From Microcaldota archaeon (lineage in GTDB: Archaea; Micrarchaeota; Micrarchaeia; Micrarchaeales; Micrarchaeaceae): a DNA stretch of 32,342 nt. The stretch covers positions 1 through 32,342 of the forward strand of contig JAGWFU010000001.1 of assembly GCA_028867845.1 (NCBI GenBank). Reading direction: 5' to 3'. Each line of letters starts with the position of its first letter. Within the stretch, counting starts at the first letter, position 1. Under the pieces are notes generated by a model, which worked only from the letters and a program-made list of their open reading frames with translations, was not told where the DNA came from and searched no databases. The position numbers were made by a program, and so were the translations under genes. This document shows positions 23,078-31,757 of this stretch, piece by piece.

Positions 23078-23539
23078 ATGGAGATAAACGAGGCCAACCT
23101 GATAGAGCAGGAGCTGACATTGAGGAACCTCAGGGTGACCAAGGAGGTGGTCGAGACCAGGAGGTCGATAGTCAGGTGGCTGGCCCTCACCTTGGGAGTC
23201 ATCAGCCCCGGGGAGTCGAGGCTCACCGCCATATCCGTGCTGGACTCGGTGTTCTACTTCCAGTTCGGGCAGAGGAAGGACCCCACGGTGGAGGAGATGT
23301 CGGGATACATAAACCAGTCCTGGGGCGGGGAGATAAACGAGAAGACGCTCAGGTATCATCTGCTCCAGCTGAAGAAGGCCAACATAGTGGACAACGCAAA
23401 GGGGAAGTACTTCCTCACCTCGCCGCAGATGGGAGACAGGTATGACGCAGATGCATGGATAACCAATTACATAGATTCGCTTACAAGCCCGATAAAGGAG
23501 AAGACCAGGGCTGTGATAAAGGAGCTGAAGGGAAGATGA
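23078..23539 (+). CDS. Winged-helix protein, operon with a surface protein
   Basis: The start is taken as the ATG at 23078 (153 residues); a GTG at 23069 is possible. Residues about 50-120 form a winged-helix pattern: a helix beginning SRLTAISVLDSVFYF, a second beginning TVEEMSGYINQSW, the recognition helix EKTLRYHLLQLKKANIV, and a wing KGKYFLTS. The N-terminal 45 residues look like a coiled helix (LIEQELTLRNLRVTKEVVE) that may dimerise. Its stop overlaps the start of the next gene (ATGA), so it is translationally coupled to an anchored extracellular protein and may regulate it. No ligand domain is visible. Confidence 0.78.
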   Translation: MEINEANLIEQELTLRNLRVTKEVVETRRSIVRWLALTLGVISPGESRLTAISVLDSVFYFQFGQRKDPTVEEMSGYINQSWGGEINEKTLRYHLLQLKKANIVDNAKGKYFLTSPQMGDRYDADAWITNYIDSLTSPIKEKTRAVIKELKGR

Positions 23540-25236
23540 TCGTGGAGAAGAACATAACAGTGTACGCAGGGGCGGCCATAGTCGTGGCCGTGATAGTCGT
23601 TGCAGCAGCGCTTCTGCTTTCAACGCCGAACTACAGCATAAGCGTGAAGCTGCTGACGAACAGCACCCCGCCGATCTACCCGTACCAGACCTCCAACTTC
23701 GCCATACTCGTTGCAAACAAGGGATCAGCAGTCAGCAACCTTGTGATAGGCTTCTACCTCAACGCCAGCGAGCTCAACTACTACAAGATATCCATACCCG
23801 CGGACAAGACCGTGCTGATACCCGCTAACTACACATACACGACGAATGGAACATACAGGTTCTCGGCAGTCGCAGACCCCGCCCACGTGCTCTCGATAAA
23901 GGACAGAAACGGGACCACATCCACCAACACGCTCATCGTGACGCAGGCACAGGGTGCCAACATATTCACCTCAATTCCGAACAACAACATAAATTACACC
24001 CAGAGCTTCTCGTTCACGACCATAGGTCTTGAGTCATCGTCAGCGGCAGCCGACAGGTTCAACATATCAGTATTCAACGACCTCTTCGCGATACCGCAGG
24101 CTATAACAGCCAAGATAGGCGAGAACGTATTCCAGGGGACAGCCTACGCCAACGGCGCCTACGCCAGGTACCTGAACGGCAGCGCGGCATACACGCTCTG
24201 GCTGCAGGGAGAGGCAACCCCGCAGCAGGTGCAGTACATAGCATCGACATTCCAGATCCCCTCCGCTCAGGTGGAGCTCCAGAACGCCACTGCTGAGTTC
24301 ATGAAGGTAAGCAACACGACGAGCATGTGCGCCTTCTACAGCAACGGATGGACCAAGATAATATCGTACTACAACAACAGCATGGGATCGTCGTGCAGGG
24401 CAGTGGCAGCCTCGACGTACCAGCCGACTGAGAGCAACACGCTAGTGTCCGCGCTTAAGGCCAACCCAAAGGTCCCTGTATACAGGTCGCAGTTCACCTA
24501 CACCAACTCCACCCTCGTCGGATCAGCGATAATCTATTCCAACAGGACGCTGGGAGTGGCCAACATGTTCTACAACAACTTCGGCTTCTTCACTAGCGTG
24601 ATACAGTCCAACGCAAAGGCCAACTGGTCTGCAAACCAGACGGGCGTCTGCAGGGGACTCTCGTACGACAACGGCACCACTAACGTCTGCTCGGTCTACG
24701 TGGCGCCAAAGGCCGCGGTGAAGGCAAACGGCTACGCCATGGTCAACTCGACGCAGATAGGCGCAAGCTACATACTCCAGCTCTTCTCGCTGGTCAACCA
24801 GACCAACCTGGTCAGCGCGCACGTCAACGCAGTCTCGCTCATAAGGGCGCTCAACATATCGCAGAACACCACAAAGTGGGTCTCCGCGTTCAACAACGCC
24901 TGCAATGTGAACAACTCATCGATACCGTGCAGGGTGACCTCCTTCGACTACGTGAACAACACCGCATACCTGAACTTCACCAACATGCTGGGAGCACCAC
25001 TACATGTGAACCACGCCGCATGCTACGTGCCAGGCGAGCGCCTGAACTTCACGGTCAACGACACGCTGCGCACAGGGCAGTCGCTCAACCTCAGGCTGCC
25101 GTGCACTACGCTGCCGATACCCATAGTCAGCCCGGCCACCAGCTACCTGCTGCAGCTGAACTACACATACAACGGCACTACAAGGAGCGCCAACGGGTTC
25201 CTCAACGTCACTAACCCTGGACTGGGAGGCGGCTGA
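23536..25236 (+). CDS. Large N-anchored extracellular glycoprotein-like protein
   Basis: The start is the ATG at 23536, overlapping the previous stop; the longer frame upstream is a shadow. The 566-residue product has a short charged N-terminus (MIVEKNI), a hydrophobic helix (about 8-30), then a long extracellular region rich in Asn, Ser, Thr and Tyr with dozens of N-x-S/T sites. An early part (residues about 35-120: SISVKLLTNSTPPIYPYQTSNFAIL) resembles a CARDB/Ig-like beta domain. Several Cys (CAFYSNG, SCRAVA, CRGLSYDNGTTNVC, CNVNNSSIPC) probably form disulfides. It ends NPGLGGG. No enzyme motif is seen. It is likely a cell-surface or secreted protein. Confidence 0.75.
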   Translation: MIVEKNITVYAGAAIVVAVIVVAAALLLSTPNYSISVKLLTNSTPPIYPYQTSNFAILVANKGSAVSNLVIGFYLNASELNYYKISIPADKTVLIPANYTYTTNGTYRFSAVADPAHVLSIKDRNGTTSTNTLIVTQAQGANIFTSIPNNNINYTQSFSFTTIGLESSSAAADRFNISVFNDLFAIPQAITAKIGENVFQGTAYANGAYARYLNGSAAYTLWLQGEATPQQVQYIASTFQIPSAQVELQNATAEFMKVSNTTSMCAFYSNGWTKIISYYNNSMGSSCRAVAASTYQPTESNTLVSALKANPKVPVYRSQFTYTNSTLVGSAIIYSNRTLGVANMFYNNFGFFTSVIQSNAKANWSANQTGVCRGLSYDNGTTNVCSVYVAPKAAVKANGYAMVNSTQIGASYILQLFSLVNQTNLVSAHVNAVSLIRALNISQNTTKWVSAFNNACNVNNSSIPCRVTSFDYVNNTAYLNFTNMLGAPLHVNHAACYVPGERLNFTVNDTLRTGQSLNLRLPCTTLPIPIVSPATSYLLQLNYTYNGTTRSANGFLNVTNPGLGGG

Positions 25237-25262
25237 TCTGCAGCGACGTTGGGCCCCGGCAG

Positions 25263-25272
25263 CCCTAAATAG
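25263..25272 (+). promoter_or_regulatory. TATA box of the 25300 gene
   Basis: The element ccctaaatag lies 28-37 bases upstream of the ATG at 25300, indicating a leaderless or nearly leaderless transcript and favouring that ATG over the GTG at 25291. Confidence 0.55.
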
Positions 25273-25299
25273 CCCGGCAGCCCATAAGTAGTGGGTCTT

Positions 25300-26043
25300 A
25301 TGGAGGTAGCCCACGAGCACAGGAAGCTCAGCGACGGGGAGATAAGGATAAAGCGCCTCGAGCGCCAGCTCGACCGCATAGGGATATCGAAGTACGTAGG
25401 CAGGGCCAAGCTCGCCTCCACAGTGATAAAGGCCGTAGACGATAACGACTGGGAGAGCATCAAGCAGGTTGTAGGGTTCACTAGGGCATCGAAGGAGTTC
25501 ACCGAGTTCGTCATGGAGCACGAGCCCCTTGCGCGGCTGAGGTACAACAGGGATCCGCTCGCACACGTAGTGCTTAACACCCCCGCAGGCAAGAAGGACA
25601 AGAAGCTCAACTCGCTCGCCATCCAGTCAAGCGACGCAGTACTACTGTCAGTGGACAAATCCGGATACACTCTGGTCACCAGGCTGTGCGAGATAAGCCA
25701 GGCTAACGCGATGAGGATAATATACAAGGGCGACGCCTACCTGCTCAGCAGCAACTCGGACAATACCACTCCCGCGCATTCGATAGCGAGGCTGTGGGGT
25801 GAACTGCTCCCTGACCTTCTACTGAGGAAGGAGGTGGCCGGTGCAGGTGAGGGTGCAAACAAGGTGCTGTTCGTGGCGTACAGCAGGTTCCCTGACAAGG
25901 TAAAGGAGCTTGCCAAGAATCCTATCTACATGGAGGTGTTCAATCAGGTTATCGACCATACTGCCATGCCTTACATCCCATCCCGGCTCGCGCCCGCAGT
26001 GATGGAGATTAGGGCGCTGGTCTCCGACATCAGGCCTCGATGA
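25300..26043 (+). CDS. Hypothetical protein with ankyrin-like (TPAH-type) repeats
   Basis: The product from the ATG at 25300 has 247 residues. The N-terminal 45 residues are charged and helical (HRKLSDGEIRIKRLERQLDRI, possibly coiled-coil). The middle carries three or four degenerate repeats of about 30-40 residues with phrases such as RDPLAHVVLN, KSGYTLVTRLCE and NTTPAHSIAR. These recall the ankyrin-like repeats with a central T-x-A-H seen in many archaeal proteins. The C-terminus is helical. This suggests protein-protein binding; the match is weak and no partner is evident. It overlaps the convergent gene at its 3' end by 14 bases. Confidence 0.6.
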   Translation: MEVAHEHRKLSDGEIRIKRLERQLDRIGISKYVGRAKLASTVIKAVDDNDWESIKQVVGFTRASKEFTEFVMEHEPLARLRYNRDPLAHVVLNTPAGKKDKKLNSLAIQSSDAVLLSVDKSGYTLVTRLCEISQANAMRIIYKGDAYLLSSNSDNTTPAHSIARLWGELLPDLLLRKEVAGAGEGANKVLFVAYSRFPDKVKELAKNPIYMEVFNQVIDHTAMPYIPSRLAPAVMEIRALVSDIRPR

Positions 26044-26293
26044 AGTCCTTTGCGCCCTTCCCCTCTGGGAAGAAGCGGCCGTTCTGGGTCTCTACAGGAA
26101 GACCAAGCTCGTTTGCGATCCTCTTCAGCTCGCTCATGTCTATCACCCGGTCGAGGTAAAGCTCCACGAACTCCTCCTGCCCCGCCCTGATGCGCTTGAC
26201 GTTGAATATCTGGAACTGCAGCATGCCCGCACGCTTGACCTTTATCCTTATGCTGCCTTCCTTCACTATCCGCCTTGCCTCATCGCTCAACAT
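26030..26293 (-). CDS. Small conserved-looking protein
   Basis: The ATG at 26293 is preferred (87 residues); a TTG at 26305 would add four. The protein starts MLSDEARRIVKEGSIRIKVKRAG, then has strands LQFQIFNVKRI and a helix DMSELKRIANELGLPVET, ending GAKDFIEA. It is compact and probably cytoplasmic; no family is recognised. It is divergent from nuoH across a 55-base gap that must contain both promoters (attaataaat on the minus strand at about 26311-26320). Its 3' end overlaps the opposing gene by 14 bases. Confidence 0.65.
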   Translation of the reverse strand: MLSDEARRIVKEGSIRIKVKRAGMLQFQIFNVKRIRAGQEEFVELYLDRVIDMSELKRIANELGLPVETQNGRFFPEGKGAKDFIEA

Positions 26294-26310
26294 CAAATCC
26301 CTCAATGATA

Positions 26311-26320
26311 GATTTATTAA
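26311..26320. promoter_or_regulatory. Shared TATA region of nuoH operon and divergent gene
   Basis: The sequence gatttattaa is AT-rich and nearly symmetrical. It lies 29-38 bases upstream of the nuoH ATG (26349) and 18-27 bases upstream of the divergent ATG (26293), so it may direct transcription both ways. A second element, tatttatatt (26331-26340), is too close to nuoH for a leadered start. Confidence 0.45.
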
Positions 26321-26348
26321 TGACAGATAGTATTTATATTCGATTCAG

Positions 26349-27389
26349 ATGGACATCAGCTCGCCCTTCATAAGCACCTACTACTCGATGGTCCATTCGT
26401 ATCTCTCGCAGTACCTCGCAGCCGCGCAGCTCGCAGCCGCGTCGGTCATAGCGGGACTGGTGGTCTTCCTCATCGCGCTCTCGATAATCATAATCGGCTT
26501 CTCATACATCTTCGCATGGCTTGAGAGGAAGATAGTGGCAAGGGCGCACGGAAGGCACGGGCCCACATACGTGGGGCCCTTCGGCTTCCTCCAGAACATA
26601 GCCGACTTCATCAAGCTGCTGTCGAAGGAGAGCATAGTCCCCTACAGCGCAGAGAGACCGCTCTTCCCGATGATGCTGCCGATCATGTTCGCCCTGTTCG
26701 TGGTGATAATGGCGTTCATCCCGCTCACAAGCGCGTTCGTTGGGATAAACACCAGCCTCGGCCTGCTCGCGGTGTTCATACTCCTCTCGTTCAGCCCGCT
26801 CTTGATGTTCCTGATCGGCTGGACCAGCGGCAACAAGTTCTCGTCTATAAGCGCGCAGAGGTCTGTGGTGATACTCGTCAGCTACGAGATACCTATGTTC
26901 CTGGTCGTGCTCGCGGTGGCGATGCTTGCGGGGAGCTTCAGCTTCAGCTCGATAGTCAACTTCCAGTCAAGCGGCTGGTTCTTGCTCATGATGCCGATAG
27001 GCATAGTAGTGTTCTTCATAGTGCTGCTCGCCGAGCTGGAGAGGCCGCCGTTCGACCTCAGGGACGCGGACAGCGAGCTGATAGCCGGCTGGCTCGTGGA
27101 GGTGAGCGCGCCCTACTACCTGATCTCGCTGATGCTGGACTACACAAGGGTGCTCGTAGGCTCCCTGCTAGTCTCCATACTGTTCCTCGGCGGGTGGCTT
27201 GGCCCCGCCCCGATTCCACCCTTTGTTTGGCTTATGCTCAAGGTGGCGCTGCTCACGATATTCATAATGGTGATAAGGGCAACAACGGTGAGGATGAGGA
27301 TGGACAGGGTGCTCAGGCTGGGCTGGGCATACCTGATGCCCCTGGCCGTAGCTAACCTATTAATTACCTTCATGTTATTCATTAGATAG
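26349..27389 (+). CDS. nuoH: Complex I subunit H (NuoH/FpoH-like)
   Basis: The 346-residue protein is the membrane-arm subunit that links the quinone site to the ion-pumping arm. It has about eight membrane helices. The first contains the family's cytoplasmic exit WLERKIVARAHGRHGPTYVGPFGFLQNIADFIKLLSKE. The later motif AELERPPFDLRDADSELIAGW matches the highly conserved quinone-site loop (E-x-x-R/P-P-F-D-L..E/D-S-E-L). Length is normal. It opens a run H-I-J-K-L-M-N on one strand. The catalytic subunits that normally precede it (A-D) are not upstream; a divergent unrelated gene is there instead. Confidence 0.95.
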   Translation: MDISSPFISTYYSMVHSYLSQYLAAAQLAAASVIAGLVVFLIALSIIIIGFSYIFAWLERKIVARAHGRHGPTYVGPFGFLQNIADFIKLLSKESIVPYSAERPLFPMMLPIMFALFVVIMAFIPLTSAFVGINTSLGLLAVFILLSFSPLLMFLIGWTSGNKFSSISAQRSVVILVSYEIPMFLVVLAVAMLAGSFSFSSIVNFQSSGWFLLMMPIGIVVFFIVLLAELERPPFDLRDADSELIAGWLVEVSAPYYLISLMLDYTRVLVGSLLVSILFLGGWLGPAPIPPFVWLMLKVALLTIFIMVIRATTVRMRMDRVLRLGWAYLMPLAVANLLITFMLFIR

Positions 27390-27396
27390 TGGTTGG

Positions 27397-27768
27397 ATGG
27401 CGGCGAACCCGGCAAAGCCCATAATCGAGGTGCTCAAGCAGATAGTGAGCAAGCCCTACACCATGGAGTACCCGGAGAACAGGGAGTCACTGACGGACAA
27501 CTACAGGGGGATTGAGAAGCTGGACATGAAGACATGCATAAGCTGCTCGGCCTGCGCCAGGATATGCCCCAACAACACTATCACCATGGTGGACGTGGAC
27601 ACGGACAAGGGCACAAAGGTGATGCCGGAGATAAACATCGAGCGGTGCCTCTTCTGCGGCCTATGCGAGGAGGTCTGCCCGCCCAAGTGCCTCGTGCTTA
27701 CCAAGAGCTACGACTACGAGAAGTACGACAGAAGGGAGTTCGTTAAGAGACCTGAAGAGCTTGACTGA
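27397..27768 (+). CDS. nuoI: Complex I subunit I (2x[4Fe-4S] ferredoxin-type)
   Basis: The 123-residue protein has two [4Fe-4S] motifs, CISCSACARICP and CLFCGLCEEVCPPKC, separated by about 30 residues, as in NuoI/FpoI. These clusters pass electrons toward the quinone site. The N-terminal arm (KPYTMEYPENRESLTDNYRG) matches the family's amphipathic start. It follows nuoH by seven bases. Confidence 0.94.
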   Translation: MAANPAKPIIEVLKQIVSKPYTMEYPENRESLTDNYRGIEKLDMKTCISCSACARICPNNTITMVDVDTDKGTKVMPEINIERCLFCGLCEEVCPPKCLVLTKSYDYEKYDRREFVKRPEELD

Positions 27769-27776
27769 GTGGTGAG

Positions 27777-28256
27777 ATGGATTACGTCCTCTTGTTTGCG
27801 GCAGTAGCAACTCTCGAGGTAATATCCGCAATACTCATATTCGCCTTCAGGAACGTGCTGCACTCGGTGCTCGCGCTCTCGATGACGTTCCTGTTCAACT
27901 CCGTGCTCTTCCTGGCGCTGCAGCAGACCATGCTCGCGCTGATACAGCTGTTCATAATGGTGGGAGGAGTATCGACATACATATTCGTGGGAGTCGCATC
28001 GTCAGGGCTCTCGAAATTCAAGCACACCAGCTTCCTGGCGCTGGCGATAATGGCTCCGATACTGATAGTGGCCTACGCCACCAACCTGTTCTACATAGGG
28101 CAGGGCACCGCTGTGCAGCAGAACGAGCTCTCAGGCCCGATGATAAAGGCATCACTCAGCTCTGACACCGGCACTCTTTACATAATCGCATTCGTCCTTT
28201 TCGCCACAGGCGTATCGTCTATAGTACTGCTCAAGGGGATAGGTGCAAAGAGATGA
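27777..28256 (+). CDS. nuoJ: Complex I subunit J
   Basis: The 159-residue protein has five hydrophobic helices and the NuoJ signature in helix three (LIQLFIMVGGVSTYIFVGV, the pi-bulge helix that couples redox to pumping). The early segment FRNVLHSVLALSMTFLFNSVLFLAL is also typical. Position between I and K supports the call. Its stop overlaps the nuoK start (ATGA). Confidence 0.9.
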   Translation: MDYVLLFAAVATLEVISAILIFAFRNVLHSVLALSMTFLFNSVLFLALQQTMLALIQLFIMVGGVSTYIFVGVASSGLSKFKHTSFLALAIMAPILIVAYATNLFYIGQGTAVQQNELSGPMIKASLSSDTGTLYIIAFVLFATGVSSIVLLKGIGAKR

Positions 28257-28552
28257 TACTGATATACTTCGTGGCCCTGAGCTTCTCGCTCTTCGCCATA
28301 GGCATAGCCGGCGTCGCAGCCAGCAGGCACTTCCTGATAATGATGCTGTCAGTTGAGGTTGCTATAATAGCAAGCACGCTGCTCGCAACCGTGTTCTTCT
28401 ACTTCACCGGAAGCGGCGACATAGTCACCCTTCTGCTTAGCATGTGGGCAGTGGCATCCATGGAGGTGGTGGCGCTCATAGCCTTCTACAGGTACCTCTC
28501 CGCGAATGAGGTAAGCCTCGACGTGTCAAAGCTCTCAAAACTCAAGAATTGA
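28253..28552 (+). CDS. nuoK: Complex I subunit K
   Basis: The 99-residue protein has three membrane helices. The second contains a membrane Glu in LIMMLSVEVAIIAST and the third another in AVASMEVVALIAFYRYL, as in NuoK, where these acids lie on the proton path. Size and position between J and L fit. It is translationally coupled to nuoJ. Confidence 0.92.
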   Translation: MILIYFVALSFSLFAIGIAGVAASRHFLIMMLSVEVAIIASTLLATVFFYFTGSGDIVTLLLSMWAVASMEVVALIAFYRYLSANEVSLDVSKLSKLKN

Positions 28553-28556
28553 TAAG

Positions 28557-30335
28557 ATGCTCGCAGCTTTAGTGATACTTCCGATGGTCGTTGGCGCATT
28601 CGTTGCGCTGATACTGGGAAGCCGCAACAGGTACACGCCCTACATAGCCCTCGCCTCCAGCATAATCTCCCTCATAATCGCGGCCTTGATGCTAAACTCG
28701 CCGCAACAGTCGCAGAACGTCGCCTGGTTCACTCTGGGAACCAGCTCATTCGTGCTCAACTTCGCGCTAACTCCGATCCACATGCTGCTCCTGATGATAG
28801 TCGCGGTAATAACGCCGCTGATACTCACGTACTCGATAGGCTTCATGAGGCTACCCAGCGAGCGCAGCAGGTACTACTTCGAGATCCTTCTCTTCGCCTC
28901 ATCCATGATGCTGTTCTCAATCTCTGGAGGTTTCCTCACCCTTTTCATAGGTTGGGAGCTCTTGGGCGTGACTAGCTACCTTCTGATAGGCTTCTGGTAC
29001 GCCAAGGAGCTGGCCCCCACTGCTGCGAGGAAGGCGATAACGACTATACTGATAGGAGACCTGGCGATGTTCGGCGCTATGCTGATGCTCTGGAACTCCT
29101 ACGACTCGTTCAGCTTCGCAGTGATACAGAACGTACAGCACAGCACAGCCTCCACTGTCGCGCTCTCGCTCATACTGGTCGCGGCGTTCACCAAGTCGGC
29201 ACAGTTCCCGTTCAACGAATGGCTCCCAGACGCGATGGAGGGGCCCACTCCGGTCTCTGCGTTCCTCCACTCTTCGACCATGGTCAAGGCTGGAGTATTC
29301 ATGGTGGCGATACTCCTTCCCATATATGCTGGATACGGCATGCTGATGCCGATACTAGCCATAGGCATAATATCGACGGTGATAGGAGCCACCAATGCGC
29401 TCGCCTCGACCCACATAAAGAGGATACTGGCATACTCCACAATTGAGGACCTCGGACTCATGTTCATAGCCCTGGGCCTCAACGCCTTTGGGGCAGCGAT
29501 AATCCTTTTCGTCATGCAGACCTTCTACAAGGCGCTGCTCTTCATGAACGCGGGCGCGATAATGAAGTCCAACAGCACAGAGGAGGTATGGAAGAGCTAC
29601 GAGAGCAGGTCGTACAGGCCGCTCTTCATCTGCGCGGTAATAGGAGCACTCTCGCTCGCAGGCCTGTTCCCTCTCAGCGGGTTCTTCGGGAAGCAGTCTG
29701 TAGAGGGCGCGAGCATGTCCAACATCCCAGTCTACGCCATCCTTGTTGTTGTCCAGCTCATTACAGGGCTGTATATATTCAGGTGGCTGCTGATTCCTGC
29801 AAGGAAGGCGCCCGATAGCCTTGCCCCGAAGGTCAGGGGCGGATTCAAGGCGGTCCCGATGGCGATGAAGCTGCCAATTTATATCCTTGCGGCGTTTGTT
29901 GTGGTCGCATCAGCACTGTACTTATTCGTACCTAGTTACATTGATGCAGTCGTACCGCCAATAAGCCTTCCAGGCGCAGCAGCCGCAACGATACTCGTCA
30001 TTGCAACGCTGCTGGTATCCTACTATGTCTATCTCGGCAAGAGCGCAATCAAGGCGGAACAGTACCTCTCCAGATACAGGAGGCTGGCGATACTGCTCTA
30101 CAACAACGTCTTCATAAACCTGGGATACATCTGGGTGGCAAAGCTGTTCAACGGAATAGCCTACGCGGTCGACAGGTTCGACTACTGGGCTTACGGGAAA
30201 GTAAAGCTAATAGCTGGCTCGCTCAACGGCATCGGGCGTATGCTGTCAAGGATGGAGTCTGGCAACGTAACCACCTACGCAGTGGCGTTCGTGGCTGGGC
30301 TCACAGTGCTGATAATAATATTCGGGCTGTTGTGA
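28557..30335 (+). CDS. nuoL: Complex I subunit L (antiporter-like)
   Basis: The 592-residue protein has about sixteen hydrophobic helices, including the C-terminal extension with a long amphipathic stretch. Diagnostic motifs are GWELLGVTSYLLIGFWY (with the conserved Glu), FTKSAQFPFNEWLPDAMEGPTPVSAFLHSSTMVKAGVFM (conserved Lys and His), and AYSTIEDLGLM. It pumps protons (or sodium) in the membrane arm. The ATG is four bases after nuoK, and nuoM follows after four bases. Confidence 0.95.
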   Translation: MLAALVILPMVVGAFVALILGSRNRYTPYIALASSIISLIIAALMLNSPQQSQNVAWFTLGTSSFVLNFALTPIHMLLLMIVAVITPLILTYSIGFMRLPSERSRYYFEILLFASSMMLFSISGGFLTLFIGWELLGVTSYLLIGFWYAKELAPTAARKAITTILIGDLAMFGAMLMLWNSYDSFSFAVIQNVQHSTASTVALSLILVAAFTKSAQFPFNEWLPDAMEGPTPVSAFLHSSTMVKAGVFMVAILLPIYAGYGMLMPILAIGIISTVIGATNALASTHIKRILAYSTIEDLGLMFIALGLNAFGAAIILFVMQTFYKALLFMNAGAIMKSNSTEEVWKSYESRSYRPLFICAVIGALSLAGLFPLSGFFGKQSVEGASMSNIPVYAILVVVQLITGLYIFRWLLIPARKAPDSLAPKVRGGFKAVPMAMKLPIYILAAFVVVASALYLFVPSYIDAVVPPISLPGAAAATILVIATLLVSYYVYLGKSAIKAEQYLSRYRRLAILLYNNVFINLGYIWVAKLFNGIAYAVDRFDYWAYGKVKLIAGSLNGIGRMLSRMESGNVTTYAVAFVAGLTVLIIIFGLL

Positions 30336-30339
30336 GAAG

Positions 30340-31749
30340 ATGAACCTGCTACCCATAATGATCCTGGTGCCCGCCATAGCAATGCTGCTAATCGCGCTGC
30401 TAAAGGAGAGGCACAGCAGGCTTATCAGTTGCGCATCTACGCTCATAGTTCTCGCCATCAGCATAGCGCTCCTTGGACTGTCGATAGCCAATGGCAACGT
30501 GAGCTTCTAGCAGCAGTACACTTACATAAGCTCTTTCGGCATAAGCCTTGGGTTCAGCGTGGGAATACTACAGCTGATACTCCTGCTGGTCTCCTCATCT
30601 GTCCTGTTCGCGGCGGCCCTGTCGGGCAACACCGAGGACGAGAAACACAAGCTCTCCAGTTTCCTGGTTGTCCTGTTCCAGCTCGCCTCAGTTGGCCTCT
30701 TCTCATCCGCCAACTTCTTCATGTTCTTCATATTCTGGGACATCGGCGTGCTTGCGATGTTCTTCATGATAAACACTCTCGGCTCGGCCAACAGGAAGTC
30801 CGCATCGATAAACTTCCTGATATACGAGCTGTTCGCCAGCGCGATGCTGCTGCTCGCCATACTGCTGATATACTTCTACACACCGGTGAACTCCTTCGAC
30901 CTCTACTACATAGCCGCTCACGTGGCGCTGATACCGCACGACATACAGCTTGCGGTCTTCGGGCTCCTCTTCTTGGCCTTCATGATAAACATGCCCCTCT
31001 TCCCGGTGCACTTCTGGCTCCCTGACGCGCACACTGAGGCATCCACGCAGGGCTCCATGCTGCTCTCCGGAGTGCTCACCAAGTACGGCGGCTACGGCAT
31101 GCTCCTGCTCTTCACTATCTTCCCCATCTCCGCGGAGTTCTCCAAGCCGGTGGCCATCCTCGCGGCCTTCTCCGCGTTCTACGCAGTGTTCGTGCTGATG
31201 CGGCAGACCGACATAAAGAGGATAATCGCCTACTCGACGATAGTTGAGATGGGCATAATCATGTTCGGGATAAGCGCGGCCAACAATCTCGGCATATATG
31301 GGTCGGCATACGGCATGCTGGCGCACGGCCTCACCGTGGCATTGATGTTCCTTGCGGTGGGGGTCATCAAGCACGTGTTCGGCGAGCGCGACATAAAGGT
31401 GCTGAAGGGAACTGTGATAAACGCCAAGTCAACGACTTACGTATTCCTCATAGGCACGCTCGCGATGATCGGGTTCCCCTTCTCCGCCGGCTTCATAGCA
31501 GACATACTCATATTCCTGGGCGCGATACAGGCATTCGGGGTGTACGGCATAATCCCGTTGGGTGCTATAGTCCTGTTCGGTGCGTATCTCTACTACGTGA
31601 TAAACAGGTCGATGCTATCAGCCAGGCAGGCGTCGTCTACCGTAGCACCGGTGCTTAGCAGGCAGAAGCTGGGATACGCCCTGCTGGTGGCCTTGATATT
31701 CATATTCGGCGCTCTGCCGTTCCTGATACTGAACCTGGTAAAGCTATAG
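30340..31749 (+). pseudogene. nuoM: Complex I subunit M, interrupted by an in-frame TAG
   Basis: The frame from the ATG at 30340 encodes MNLLPIMILVPAIAMLLIAL and continues as NuoM to the TAG at 31747-31749. It is broken by a TAG at 30508-30510 (codon 57), between GNVSF and QQYTYISSFGISLGFSVG. The rest is a normal NuoM: FIFWDIGVLAMFFMI, PLFPVHFWLPDAHTEASTQGSMLLSGVLTKYGGYGM, and AYSTIVEMGIIMFGIS with conserved Glu, Lys and His. One base change (TAC or TGG to TAG) would explain it. A restart at GTG 30559 would lose the first membrane helices. TAG is an ordinary stop elsewhere in the window, so genome-wide recoding is unlikely. A point mutation, read error or local readthrough remain possible. 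Confidence 0.88.
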
Positions 31750-31757
31750 GCGATAAG

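Noticed and set aside
30508..30510. Pyrrolysine or genome-wide amber recoding
   Set aside because: TAG ends several intact genes here (for example those ending at 1567, 27389 and 31749), and no pyl genes are in the window. A local lesion or error is simpler.
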